Assembly (NCBI RefSeq): GCF_963678635.1
Contig: NC_087070.1
Location: forward strand, 37,708,600-37,772,599
Direction of reading: 5' to 3'
DNA: 64,000 nucleotides
From: Symsagittifera roscoffensis
Taxonomy: Eukaryota; Xenacoelomorpha; Acoela; Convolutidae
Below the pieces are notes generated by a model. The model searched no databases and had not been told where the DNA came from. It worked only from the letters and a program-made list of their open reading frames with translations. Numbering within the stretch: the stretch's first letter is position 1; every line of letters starts with the position of its first letter. The translations under genes were made by a program, and so were the position numbers. Below are positions 24,048 through 35,576 of the stretch, piece by piece.

Positions 24048-24193
24048 TATACGTTAAAATTCATTAGGCATATCCTCTAGCCCATAAAATCCGGTTTTAA
24101 AACGGTAGGAGTTCGTTACTTCACCCCCCACGATGTTAAAATTACATTGGTTACTTGCCTTTTTCGAGAGGGGTATTTGGCTATATGCGTATT

Positions 24194-24964
24194 TTAGATC
24201 AATCGATGAGAACCAAATGTTTCTTTCGTTGTGACCGCTAACGTTACTGCTACATTATCAATTAGTTCAAATAGGTTCGGCGTTTGATATCTATTACGGA
24301 ATATCTGTTTGTTCAATAGTTTCGAGTTTAGTGCTAACTTAATTGATCCGTCCCTTTTAGCTGTAATTACGATAGGGGAGATGAAACAATCTTCAGAGCA
24401 TCTAGACAATTTTTCAATGTGGCCGTCTCTTAGGAGTTGGTCGATACATGATTTGACTTTAGGGAGAAGGTGGATTGGAATGCGTTTTCCCTTTACCTGT
24501 ATCGGCTTTAATGGTTCGTTAAAATAAGTATTAACTATAAAATTTTTTGATCTACCGGTTCTTTTTATGAGGCCTGGAAAATGTCTTGATATGTATGTTA
24601 TAAACTCACTTTGTGAAGGTGTCTCTTGGTTTTGGTCTTGTTTTCTATCCGATGCAAATCTTATTTGATTAACGTCTATCCCGATGGGTAATCCTTTCTG
24701 AATTTTCCGAGACTCTGACCCGTTGGGTGGAGGTTGTTTCTGGAGTACTAATATTCCTAGATTCGGTAATATATCGTTTCCGAGGAGATTTCTTTCTGCT
24801 CCTTCGGTGATGAAAACTTTCTGATCGCTAGCATCCCAGCCCTTCGATCGAATTCTCACTCGGACTCTTCCAATAATGTTGATTGTGCTGCCGAAGCCTT
24901 GATACGCCTTCTTTGTTATTTCATCCACAGGTTCTAACTTTAAGAATCTATCTCGTATCTTCAA
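24194..24964 (-). pseudogene. Gypsy protease end and reverse transcriptase start fossil
   Basis: The N-terminal half contains ERNLLGNDILPNLGI, typical of the end of the retropepsin domain. The C-terminal half contains IDQLLRDGHIEKLSRC and FISPIVITAKRDGSIKLALN, the first RT blocks. The retropepsin active-site-like DSASPVSF lies just upstream at about 25.0 kb on the same strand. Confidence 0.85.
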
Positions 24965-25104
24965 TTCATGTAGTAGGTCTTTTTGATGAATGAAACTGGG
25001 CTTGCTGAGTCAATCTGGATTTCATGCGTGTTAGCCCGGGTATTTTCGTTTTCCTGGGGTACTTGGTTTTGTTCGTCAATGTTTGTTTGTGTCCTTGCTG
25101 AACT

Positions 25105-25220
25105 CCTGCAATGTTTAGCAAAGTGACCTTTACGTCCGCACGTATTGCAATTCCTGTCTCTGGCCGGGCATGTAGTTAAGTGTCCTTTTTTGAACTGCTG
25201 GCCACAGTTGCGGCACTTGT
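25105..25220 (-). pseudogene. Gypsy gag double zinc knuckle
   Basis: Two CCHC knuckles are visible: CRNCGQQFKKGHLTTC and CNTCGRKGHFAKHC. They lie directly upstream of the protease on the minus strand, as in Ty3/Gypsy nucleocapsids that bind the element RNA. Confidence 0.85.
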
Positions 25221-25356
25221 TGGTTTCGACAATGTTTAGGGTTGGTTCATTCTTTAAGTATTGAGGTCTCTGTACCGCATTATAGGTTGGGAAATTTAGG
25301 TGCTGTTGATGGATTTTAGTGCCTATCCTGCTGACTGCGCCATTTTAAAAATTTAC

Positions 25357-25669
25357 GATAAAACGTTGGGTTGAATAGACTGTATAACTTTAACTAAGAC
25401 TAGTTTAAGACGAGGTTGTCTAAGATTCCTACAAAGTGGTTGTAGGCTTTTATCTAAGACTAAATAAAATACTGTGGTATCTAACTAAAGTAAGAGATGT
25501 TAAAAAGGTTGAATTGGTTTCAGATGATTTGTTGCATATAGTGAACATATTCCAAATCTACCAAAAGCTGTTGTGCTTTTGGCAGGTGTTTTATAAATTG
25601 GTATGGTAAAAGGTCACAACTAAGTATAACTCAGAGGTTAAACGGTCAACATCAAATAACTCATTTTAC
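25357..25669 (-). repeat. Gypsy 5' LTR
   Basis: Partner of 19375-19690. The flank beyond 25669 (AGGCTTGG) belongs to the BEL/Pao relic. Both outer flanks share AGG, but this is too short to call a target-site duplication. Confidence 0.9.
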
Positions 25670-26042
25670 AGGCTTGGACGTCGATTGTTGCCTATCGGAG
25701 TCTGAAAGAATTCGAATCACTTGTTTCATTCCAGTGGGGTGCTGTCAAACTTCTGTAAATTACTATCCGGTGAATTGAGTCCTTCTAAACTGTAGTTGAT
25801 GCCAGTAATCGGATGATTGTCAATGTAATTGCTGATTTGTCTTGGATCATGCCGAAGAGACTGTTGCGGTGTGCGTTGTTGGTCGTGTGATTGAGGTTAA
25901 TCCTATGGTGTTGTTTGAAGTGGTTGGCTGTTCAGATGTAGTTACAGGACTATTTGCAATTGAAATTGTTAGCAGATAATATCGGTTATTGCCAAATGAC
26001 ATCTGAGCTTCTTGTGTTTAGTTCTAGCTCAAAATGGGACTT

Positions 26043-26648
26043 TCATTGGAAATTGGTGGAGGAGAGAAACTTTATCGCAGAGGAGCGCGAAATTTGAAAG
26101 TGCTCAGGTTTGCAGTAGGTGAGGCTGATCTGAAATTTTGCGGTGATACCGTTGATTGTCCGATCTTTAGCTCTGCTGGTTCTTGGTAGAGGTGGGAAAC
26201 TGTATAGTTGAGGAGCGTCTAAGTCGAAAGTACTCAAACCGTGGGTGGACGTGTAAAGTGAAAATTCGGCAGCCGTAGTATTGATGACGCTGTTGGCCAA
26301 GTTTTCAGCAGTTCTTACTGATACAATGGCTGTTGCAGATATGCCTTGCACTCCGAGTAAGCAGTTTGTGAACTGAACCATCGTATGTTAAGACCTTTTC
26401 GTACTTGTTAACATTGATTAAAATGTCGTTCTTCCGTTTTCGTAATGTTGATGCAGCTCATTGTCGAGGCAGTTTTGTGCTTCTTGAGTGGAAAAAGCGG
26501 CCAAGCCGTCTGCGAGTTTATCGAGCAGATCGAAACCAGTGATTACCTCCTCGAAACTAAACTTAACGTACTCGATGTTGCTTGAGTTGGCTATTTGCCT
26601 CGTTACCTCTTCCTCAGCTCCGCGAAAGAACTGTAACGTCGTCTCCAT
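26043..26648 (-). pseudogene. BEL/Pao gag N-terminal fossil
   Basis: Two minus-strand open stretches, one starting METTLQFFRGAEEEV at 26648, encode a helical acidic protein with no membrane segment. Position at the 5' end of the BEL/Pao relic and distance from its probable LTR suggest gag; the sequence alone is not diagnostic. Confidence 0.5.
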
Positions 26649-26935
26649 TGATTAAGTAGTTGTTTTAAGGTTGGCTTCGTTGGAGCCATTAATGAAGGTA
26701 GTTTAAAGAGTAGTTGTTCATTAGACAATCTGAATTAAGATTTTACGAGCTCGGATGACAGCGTTCGCTAAGTGTTTCTGTTAATAAAGCTTTGTGAGCT
26801 TTCTGAAAATTCTTACTGTAAGTTTGTACAGAGTTCTATCAAAAATTATTTCGCAACAAATCATGACATTTTAAAAAGATTTTACCGCGTTTTGTGATAA
26901 TTATCGTGAAACAAATTCATGTGATGAATAGTTAG

Positions 26936-28197
26936 TGTAGCTCTTCTTGTCTTGATTTTTGGAATATCTTCCAACATTTTGTCAATACACCAGTTGATCA
27001 GAATATTTTTGTCACTGCGGTTCAATTGGGTGTTCGTGATGAGAACTTTAGCTCCCGGGGGGCTATTATTATGCGCAAAAAAGTGAACTATCGACAAATC
27101 TCAACAAACCATGGCCGTTTAAATTAAAACGTCCAGAACTGACTGAAATTACCACGTTTTTCTTTCGTATTTAAAATCTGAGCTCTGATTGATTGACAAA
27201 ACTTTTCCGTAATCGGTCTTATGCGCGCATGAAGAGTTCCACCACCACTGTTTCAGCTTAAAACAGCTCTGTATAACGAAAGTAGAAGAACACTAGAAGT
27301 GCTTTTACCATATCGTTCAGGCCGGAGGCGGAGCAATAGGTAGAGTGGTCCAAGTAAAAATTGAGTCCAAGAGCAGCAAAAAGAAAAATCTTTGACTTTT
27401 GTTGGTTTACACGGGCTAGTTGATAAAACAATTAAATCAGTTGAGCAATCCCACCCCACCCCACCCCGTAAGGACCAATTGAGCTATCTCTCCCCCCAGC
27501 AAAAACGGTAAAACCCTGCAAAAAGACGTCAGAAAATGTAAGTAGATAGTGATGTGTTCGTAGCACGCAATCGATTGACCGACTGAAGTTGGTTTTATAT
27601 GAATACCAAGAAAAATTTTGAAAAAAAGAAAAACATCGAAATTTATTTAAAAATTGAGTTTTTTTGCAAATTTTTGTTTGGGCGACCGTCGCATCATCGA
27701 GGAAAGCAAGTTATCAGGGTTGGTGCTCTAGCATTGCATGTGAATATCAAAAACTGTTCACAGCAGCACATTATAATTTAACGCAAAAATTTTTTAAAAC
27801 AAAAAAGTCGCTTTATCTGCCTCAGTTTTTTTTACTCTCTTTCACTCTGACTGTATATTTTGAGCTTTGATGTTGTAAATTTTGGCGTTCCGCTATCGTT
27901 GAAGAATCTGGTTTATGATTTCATATCATCCAAGCTATTTTTGAAGTGGTTATAAGCATGTCACAAGTACCTATTGAGCTATCTCTCCTGATTCTTGATT
28001 AAATTACTCAAGTTATGCATAAAATATTTGTTGCTCTGGTAATATTGACGTTTCTTATAATTAGTTCACCGATTATTTATTAAGTTTAAAAAATTTTGTT
28101 TGTTTATTGTTCTTGGACCCATTCTGACCTTAGAATGTTCTACTTATTGAGTGGCCACCGTCAAGGCCGATTCTTTGTGTCTTTTCATGAGTGCGGT
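26936..28197. other. Flank of BEL/Pao relic and anonymous DNA
   Basis: The portion to about 27.2 kb may be further BEL/Pao LTR. A CCCCA repeat runs at about 27450-27467. Two short tRNA-like motifs are listed separately. No gene is supported. Confidence 0.45.
27473..27494 (-). repeat. tRNA box A-like motif, possible SINE head
   Basis: The reverse complement reads GGAGAGATAGCTCAATTGGT. It resembles a tRNA D-arm and pol III box A, and recurs at 27968-27990 as GGAGAGATAGCTCAATAGGT. No box B at the right distance was found beside either, so only a decayed tRNA-derived SINE head is suggested. Confidence 0.3.
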
Positions 28198-28583
28198 ACT
28201 CATGAAGTATTTTACTCATGAAGTGTGTTACCAATTATTTATATCACTCATGGAGTGTAAAGTTCATGAAGTATTTTACTCATGAAGAGTGTTGCTCATG
28301 AAGAATATTACTCGGGAAGTGTGTTACTCGTATAGTTTACTACTTATGTATTGTGCTACTCATGATTTATATTGCTCCTGACGTGTGTAACTCATATGAA
28401 GTATATCGCTGATGAAATGTGTTACTCATGGAGTATGTTGCTCATGAAAAATGTTGACCATGATTTATATCACTCATGAAGTGTAATGTTCATGAATCAT
28501 TTTACTCATGAAGTTCATTACTCATGAAGAATATTACTCATGAATTGTGTTACTCATATAGTATATTACTTATAAAGTGTGTT
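28198..28583. repeat. 16-bp minisatellite, 24 units
   Basis: Consensus ACTCATGAAGTGTGTT. Every unit is 16 bp except one of 18 bp at about 28390. The third to tenth units match the seventeenth to twenty-fourth in order, giving a higher-order period of 226 bp. The unit contains TCATGA palindromes. There are no unique spacers, so it is not a CRISPR array. Confidence 0.95.
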
Positions 28584-28624
28584 TCATTATAAAAAAGATT
28601 ACGGGCAAAAAAATTCAAAAATAT

Positions 28625-29140
28625 AAAATAAACTCATGGGAAATTATCATTGTAAATCAGATTCTGGGCAGAAACCTGTCTAACAAATAGAAAATGAATC
28701 ACAAAATCCGAATTTTTGCTATGAAATGAAAGAAATTCATCTTACTAAAGCAAATTTTAGGCAAAAACCTATGTAACACATCAAAAAAATGGTCCACATA
28801 AATCAGACTTTGAGCTCAAAATTATGCATTGAAATAACAGAAAATTGTCTTTGCTAATCAGATATGCGCAAAAACCTGAGCAACAACTCAAGAAAAATTT
28901 CAATTTTATCAAAATTTGAGCTCAAAAATAGGCAATGGAATCCTAAAAAACTATCATTCTGAATCAGATTTTGGGCACAGGAACTATGTATCAAATCAAG
29001 ACAATGTCGATGTAAATCAGTTTTTGAGTTCAAATATATGCAACAAAACTATGGAAAATTAATAGTGTAAATCAGATTTTTGGGTGCAAACATATCTAGA
29101 AAATCGGGAAAATTGTCAATACAAATCAGACTTTGAGCTC
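28625..29140. repeat. Dimeric tandem repeat, about 105 bp
   Basis: Two related half-units alternate: one has AATCAGATTTTGGGCA, the other AATCAGACTTTGAGCTCAAA. About four to five diverged dimers are visible (half-units near 28640, 28735, 28790, 28842, 28890, 28948, 28999, 29050 and 29105). It abuts the 16-bp minisatellite. Confidence 0.8.
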
Positions 29141-31042
29141 AAAGATCTTCCCTTTGGGGGTTCGACCTCGTGCCGACCCAAAGGATCCATCTTTGCACCA
29201 TTTCAAGACTTATTGAGAAGTTGTTCTTTGCTTGTTTGGGCCGAAAATTTTTGTCGATAAAGCTGCATTGTTTGGCGCACCCACCCACTCAAGGTTATTT
29301 GATTATGTATCGCCTTAAGGAAAGTTAAATGAATGGCAGCCAAAAATTGATGTAAAAATATGAAAAAGAAGGTTAAAATACATATATTTAAAATAATAAA
29401 AAACAAAAATAAATATATAAAAGAATGAGAATAATAAACATACACATAATTATAAAATATGATGATAAATTATTAAAATATAATAGCAAAATATAATAAT
29501 ATAAAATATAATGGCATTAGTAATTATAGGTAGGCCTATGATTGAAAATCTTTTTTGCTGAAGTTTTTGTCTGCCTAAGAAAGACAAAAGGTTTCTTAAA
29601 AAAATTGCTTAAGTGTTAAATTAACAGAACCATACTGAAAATAATTTATCAAACTTTGCTTTGTCTCGAAACCAAAAGTGGGATTAAGTCAATTTGGGTC
29701 GATTTTATTTTAGCTCAGATTTCAGATAAATTAAACCGATTTAAAATCGATTTGGATTGATCTTTTTATCGTATATTTTAGATCGATTTAAATCGATGTA
29801 AAACTGATTTAAATCCATCTGAATTTTTCTTTTTGATCAATGTACTTTTTCAAAACTCAAACGGATCTCGTTTTAACCTGCATACTTTTTGATCTGAACT
29901 TATTTTTGTCAGTGCGGGAGGTCCCATTCCTGTCGCGATAGTTTAAAATAATCACGATAGTCTGGCAAATAGTCACAACAGTCTGCTAGAATTGAGTCGC
30001 GATCTTTTTGGTCATTTATCCCAGACAGTCTAGATAATATTCCCGATATAATGGTGATCAAGTCGCAAAATTCAGGAAAACAGTTGAAGGAGTCTTTACA
30101 AAACTCCCAACAGTCTTGAAAAAATTCAAAATATAGGATCAAAAGGATAGACAGCTTTTCATATTGATAAGAAAAATTAATTTGTTCTGATTAGAAATAA
30201 AGTTTTTTGAATAATGTGTGTCACAAAGAAGTAACGCGTTAAGTTAAAAAAGCAAAAGTAAAGAAGAAAAAAGTTCGAAAGAAAATGCGGTCAAAAATGT
30301 GCTCATAAAACTTGTAAAAAACTCATCGAACATCTTATACCAACAGTTTAACATACCAACCAACCCCCTCCCAAATCAATTATTAGGTATTGTCCATCCC
30401 AGCTTAAGTGTAATCAGGATGTACCGGTCTTTGACAGTTTTTGATCGGTCGCACTAATTGTGAGCACATTTCCGTGGCTTGTGTCGCATTTCTTTTGTCT
30501 GTGGAATCACATTTTTTTCGGAAATGCGCAACCCTAACACTAGTCACAACAATTATGCATAAAAAATTACGATACAGAAGATAAATTGTGAAGCTTACGA
30601 AAATTGAAAATTGAAAAAATAAAATAAGAGAAGTTTAAAAGACTCGTACTAGGCACGCTTTCCATAAATTTTTCGTCTGACCTTTTACGTCAATGGAGTT
30701 GACAAAATCTGATTCAAAAATGGTAAAACTATCCCACACGCTATTTAAAGCACGAAGTGATTTTTGTAGCTTATGGTAGAGTAAAAGTTGGAAAACTTAG
30801 CATGGCTCTAGTCAAGTTGAAATATATTAGGGTCCAAACGGAATCCAAATTAACCATATGGATATTTTTTCGTTATTTTTCCGACTTTCGTAACGAAAGT
30901 AACGGAATAATTGTGCTCGGGGTGGTTTTTTTCTTCAGACTTTTTGACTGGCCAAATTTGACCGAAAAAATATCTATGTCATTCAAAACGTATTGTTGTC
31001 TTTGTTAAAAAGTTAGAAAAGAACGGTCTGTTGATTAGAATT
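29141..31042. other. Anonymous DNA
   Basis: A short hairpin (CCTTTGGG with CCCAAAGG) lies at 29151-29184. Degenerate GATTTAAATCGAT repeats occur at 29700-29820. A dispersed arm-repeat fragment lies at 30880-30990. No gene is supported. Confidence 0.45.
30880..30990 (+). repeat. Dispersed foldback-arm repeat fragment
   Basis: Contains GAAAGTAACGGAATAATTGT, GCTCGGGGTGG and TTCTTCAGACTTTTTGACTGG, matching the arm family at 1225, 34.3 kb and 42.3 kb. It is preceded by a near-palindrome, ACTTTCGTAACGAAAGT. Confidence 0.7.
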
Positions 31043-32461
31043 GATAAAACTTAAACTAAGACTAGTTTAAGACGGGGATGTAAAGATTCCTACAAAGTAA
31101 TTGTAGGCTTTTATCTAAGACTAAATAAAAGACTAAGGTATCTAAACTAGGTTAAGAGATGTTAAAAAGGTTGAATTAGTTTCGGAGGATTAGTTGCATA
31201 TCAAGTAATATCAATGAACAAACTCTCAGTCTACCAAAAGCCGTTGCGCTTTTGGCAGGTATTTTTAAATTAGCATGTTAAGAGGTCACAGCTAAATATA
31301 ACTCAAAGGTTATAAAGTCACATAAGCAAACGATTTGACATTCCCCGCGAAAAATTGACTAATATATACTTTCGCCACACAAAAGGCACCGGGATGAATG
31401 AACGGGTATGCTGGTCCGGAAAAGCCCCACGATAGGGCCCAATGGGCAAGAAGATAGCACCAAACAAAAAGATTTATCAAAAGTTTTATCCCGTGGTAGC
31501 GCCCAATGGTTGAGAAGAAGATTAGCAGTGATAATTGTATGTTAACTGACTCGAGATTAAAAATTAAACGTGTTAGGAAATAATCCAATCGTAACGTATT
31601 AGGTCAGCACTAGGGGTAACTTTTGAACTTTAAATGCGTTCTAATGTAAGCAAAGTTATATCGCCAAAAAAATTACTAGAATTATAGAGTTTTTCAATGA
31701 AAAGTTTCTAAAAGTTTGAGTTTAAATGGTACGGTTACTAAACTTTCAATCTTCTAAACTGCGTCCCAATTTGCAGCTCTATTGATTGTCCATTTCCTTA
31801 GTTCCTCAAGCGTCATAGGCGTCCCAAGATTTCTATCGCCGTTATGATAGAAGGAGTGTTTAACCAGTCCGGATCGAGTACGATTGGTGAAGATGTTGGT
31901 TCGGAAGCTTCGGAGGGTAGGCCCAATGGGTGGAATTGAGTAGTACAGACCTCGGGGCTGAATTTCACCTTCTTGCGTGGTGTGCTTTGTTTAGCTGTTA
32001 CAGGGGACTGTGTACCGCTCGGACTCTTCTTCCACTAGATAAACTGTTGTCGGACGCGATGATGAGGGCGGTGTCACGGTTGTTAAATCTACCACGTCGA
32101 TTTGGTGGCTCTCCAATTCGATAGAGGTTGCTTCTATCGTTGGATCAACTGAGGGAGTATGATATTAATTGGGTGTTGGTTCGTCTGGATTCTCGTCTGA
32201 TACGTCCACTACGCTGGTAAACACTCTGTCACCCAGCATCGTTGGGGGCTTTCTGGCTCGCATGGGTCTAGTATTATGTCGTGCATAAATATCGGGAAGT
32301 TTCTTGGAGGGCGGCGATTTCACCGGTGATGACGCTTTTCTCTTAGCTGTACCGGACAATTTCGGTTTTATGCTGTTTTATTTCGGATCTTGTTGCTGTT
32401 TCTCCGTTTCTGTCGTGACAGCCGGCTCGGCACTCTTTTCGGTTGGCTTCGTTCTAGGGAT
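31043..32461 (-). mobile_element. 3' part of a second Gypsy copy
   Basis: The LTR at 31043-31339 matches those of the nested Gypsy element. The following 3' region and the tail coding piece at 32165-32359 (GTAKRKASSPVKSPPSKKLP) match its 3' half, with roughly three quarters of tail residues identical. Only this end of the element is seen, bounded by the inverted-repeat element at 32462. A fossil of an older or different subfamily. Confidence 0.9.
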
Positions 32462-33840
32462 GTTGTTACTGCTCCATAGACCTTAAAAGGCAGTCGGAAC
32501 ACTCAGGGCTTAGTCCTGATACGAGCAGTCTTGTTAGTTTCCAAAGGAACTGAAAGCTCTTCGATTGTGACTATTTGAAGTATACTTTACTGAACATATC
32601 AGTTTTGACTGAGGAAAACTGTTGAGAGCTTTAGTGAGGAATAGCTGAAAGAAACAAAATCAGACAAAGGAATGCTGAGTTACGTATCTTGACAGATTCA
32701 TGCAAACTAAAATTTTTCAAAACAGCACAGTGAATCATCGAAGAATCAAGAATTTTAATTGTTGTTGACCGTGCAAAAACTATAGACTTTAAAATCAAAA
32801 CTTTTTCAGAATTGCAAAAAAAAATAGATTTTTTCCTCAAGCAACAAAACTTTGAACATATTTCTTTGAGTGTTACTTATTTGACAAACTATTTTTCTCT
32901 GCCTCAGAAACTGGGATCGTGTTCCGATTATTCGCGAATTATAAACCTCAAGTTTTTTTTATCGCATATTAAATTATTCGCTTGTTTCCAGACAAAATAT
33001 GATAGCAGAATGTAAAGCAGGATTCCTTTTCTTTGTGCACGTATCTGGCAACACCACTGAAATTAGTAGAGGGGAAAAAGCGATTTATTTAATGTCAATT
33101 TTTTTCTAGGATTACCTACTAGATTTGAAAATTTTATTTATCGAACAGTTAAATTCAGCACATCATTTTTTTTCAGATACCGAGAAAGGGTCAAATCGAG
33201 AATCTTTAGAGGTGAATCGATTTTCATTACGCAATTATTTTTGAAGACAGGCAAAAATACTGTTGATTGGCAGTTTTTGAAAGGTTCTAATTACATACAT
33301 TTTGTTTTTTTTTGTCGCATGCACGAAAAATTTTTGTTAGTCGTCATGAAAAACTTGTCGTCTTCTCCTCCCTGAAAATTATGCAAAGCATGCAGTTTCA
33401 TTTATTTGTAGAAGTGTTCCTAATTGTTTTTTTTCAATTGCTTCCAAAATAGTAGTTTTTTATTGAAAATATCAATAAATTGATTCAAAGAAACGGAAGC
33501 ACTAAGATTTAGTTACTCTGGCAAAATCGTTTTAAAATTCGCTATGAAAAAAGCAGAATATATTCGAAATAGGTCTATCATTAAAACTTCATTGAAAAGT
33601 TTGGTCAGTTCACAAAAGGTAAGCAGAGCTCTTGGCCTTCGAAGAAGTTTCTGCTACTACAAAATTGCTCTCTAGTTTTCTCGTGATTCTGAAAATCAGT
33701 TTATTGAATCTTTGGTGCATTTGTTTCAGTGTGAAATTTAGCAAGAATTAAGCCTACATGTGAACAAGACTGCTCGTATCAGGGCGAAGCCCTGAATGTT
33801 CCGACTGCCTTTTAAGGTTTATGGAGCAGCAGTAATAACA
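32462..33840. mobile_element. Inverted-repeat-bounded element, 1.4 kb
   Basis: The ends at about 32462-32542 and 33759-33840 are inverted copies of each other over about 75 bp, roughly 90% identical by eye. Shared blocks are GGCAGTCGGAACA and CTGATACGAGCAGTCTTGTT. The 1.2-kb interior is AT-rich with no credible ORF. This suits a non-autonomous DNA transposon. However, the right-end sequence continues into a repeat shared with 41.66-42.09 kb, so the true element boundaries are uncertain. Another end lies at 4082-4127. Confidence 0.6.
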
Positions 33841-34320
33841 TTTAAAAAAATAAAATAAAATAAAATAAAATGAAATTTTTTTTCCTAAAATTTGAATTTT
33901 TTTTTTGAAAATCATCCGCCCACACGCCATATAAAGTACAAAAAGGTAGATTTCGTTCCTTGTAACAAATCAATTACGGCAAATAAGCTTCGTTCAACAA
34001 ATTTGGAACGATTTATAAGACGGATTAAATATCCGCTTACGCGTTAATAGCGCGAATTATATCGCGCGTTAATTGTCCCAAATTGGTCAAAACGGCCAAA
34101 ATGGCAATCTTTAAACCCTCATAACTTTGCGAAAAATGATCACAGGTGAAACATCTTTTCAAATTTAAGCTCAGGACAACAATACCTTTTGAATGATATA
34201 AAAAAAAATTCCGTCAAAAATGGCTAGTTAAAAAGTCGAAATTTGTCTGAAGAAAAAAAAACCCACCCGAGCACAAATATTCCGTTACTTTCGTATCGAA
34301 ACTCAGAACAATGAGACAGA
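33759..34320 (-). repeat. Long copy of the dispersed arm repeat
   Basis: Similar over its length to 41660-42090: CTCGTATCAGGG, GCCATATAAAGTACAAA, AATTTGGAACGATTT, ATGATCACAGGTGAAA and GAGCACAAATATTCCGTTAC. An AAAAT microsatellite occurs at 33848-33872. No ORF is seen. Confidence 0.75.
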
Positions 34321-35400
34321 AGTTTTGAAAGTAGTTTGGGAAACTATTTGTTGCTTTTAGAAGCTTTTCTTCAGCCATTCTTGATCTGATTTTTCAATGG
34401 AAAAATACCAACAAAATTAACACCTCTTTCACATTCTGGTTGAAATGTAATAAAAACATATTTGTTCTGTTCGTTAAAACTGAATAACAGTTTTTTTTAC
34501 CGTTTTTGTTCAAGTATTATGTTTTTTTGCTGTAGTTACTTATTTCGTTTTTGGAAAATGCAAAGAAAGTCAGAAACACGACAGTGTTTTATGCAAACGA
34601 AAACAGTAATGCTTGATTTCAGCGAGTGTTCATTATTTGTTCAGCTGAAATCTGATAGAGACAAAATTTTTAAACCTTTATTTGTAAACTATCCGTTATA
34701 ATCATTTTTGGCTAAAATTTAATATAAAATCACTTGAAGTTTTTGGTGATTTTAACCTAGTTTTAAAATATCAAACAATTCAAAGATCACACTTTGATAG
34801 ATTATATTATTTTAATCACCTTCTCGATAACTTTTTTGAGAAAAACTAATGATCAAGTAAAACTGCCATGCTCTAAGTTGGCATGCTTGTGTGGTTCAGA
34901 GGAATTTTTTCTGCAAAAACTCTTTGAGTTGAAAGCCTATACCGCATTACGCATCTGGTAACAAATAGTAAAACACTTATTACAGCAAAGCTTAAAGTCG
35001 ACTGTAGTTTGCTGTCGGAAACATATCGAAAATGAAATGGTTTTTAAAATTGTTCAATGTTGTTTCATCTGTTAGTATTGTTTTTTTTTGTTGTGAAAAA
35101 CTCAAATAATTTTTTTTTAAAATATATCAAAATTTGTGTTTGTTGACGTAAGTTATAAAAAAAATCTTTTCTTAAAAAATGACAATATTGACAAAACCGT
35201 AAATTGATTAAGTTTTTTTGTCAAATGTAATGTTTTCAGACAAGTTTTGATTTCCAGGCTAGCAGCTTTAACAAAGTTTAAACGATATTTGCAAACTGTT
35301 AAGGCAGTGAGTTCAAATTCAAAAAGGTAGCCTGGTTTGCCAGTCATAAATTTCCAGTACAAGAGTCTACGTGCATTAACCAACGTATCAAACTATTGTA

Positions 35401-35576
35401 AATGTGTATCAAACAATTTCGATGTTCAATAATTGTTTGTACAGCACTTTTTGTATGACATTTCTAATTGTTTACAAGAACAAGATTAAAAATGTGTATC
35501 AAACAACTTCGATGTTCAATAATTGTTTGTAAAGCATTTTTGTATGACATTTCTAATTGTTTACAAGAATAAGACT
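35401..35576. repeat. 90-bp direct tandem duplication
   Basis: AATGTGTATCAAACAA starts at 35401 and again at 35491. The copies differ at only a few positions, so the duplication is fairly recent. Confidence 0.9.

Larger units (their letters stand above)
19375..25669 (-). mobile_element. Ty3/Gypsy LTR retrotransposon nested in BEL/Pao
   Basis: A 6.3-kb element with direct LTRs of 316 and 313 bp, about 95% identical by eye. Minus-strand order: LTR, possible primer-binding motif TGGCGCAGTCAGCAGG near 25.33 kb, double zinc knuckle, protease, RT, RNase H, integrase, long C-terminal tail, purine tract, LTR. It interrupts a BEL/Pao gag region. It is a broken fossil with perhaps ten breaks, much better kept than its BEL/Pao host. 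A few percent LTR divergence points to a moderately young insertion. Confidence 0.9.
15511..26935 (-). mobile_element. BEL/Pao LTR retrotransposon relic, split by a nested Gypsy element
   Basis: Minus-strand parts run gag (26.65-26.04 kb), interruption by the Gypsy element (25.67-19.38 kb), gag and zinc finger (19.0-18.5 kb), protease (18.3-17.9 kb), RT-proximal and RNase H blocks (17.8-17.3 kb), and integrase (about 16.7-15.8 kb). The ends share 15511-15595 and 26848-26935 (both contain ATCATGAC and TTTTGTGATA), probably LTR remnants. It is a fossil with many breaks, clearly older than the Gypsy element inside it. Confidence 0.8.

Noticed and set aside
19370-25675. AGG as Gypsy target-site duplication
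   Set aside because: Three bases shared at the borders is within chance, and LTR elements of this type usually leave 4-6 bp.
28198-28583. CRISPR-like array
   Set aside because: Units are contiguous 16-bp repeats with no unique spacers, in animal DNA.
29151-29184. tRNA-like stem with a box B-like sequence (GGTCGAACCCC on the minus strand)
   Set aside because: No acceptor, D-arm or anticodon arm can be drawn around it; it is just a hairpin at the end of a repeat array.
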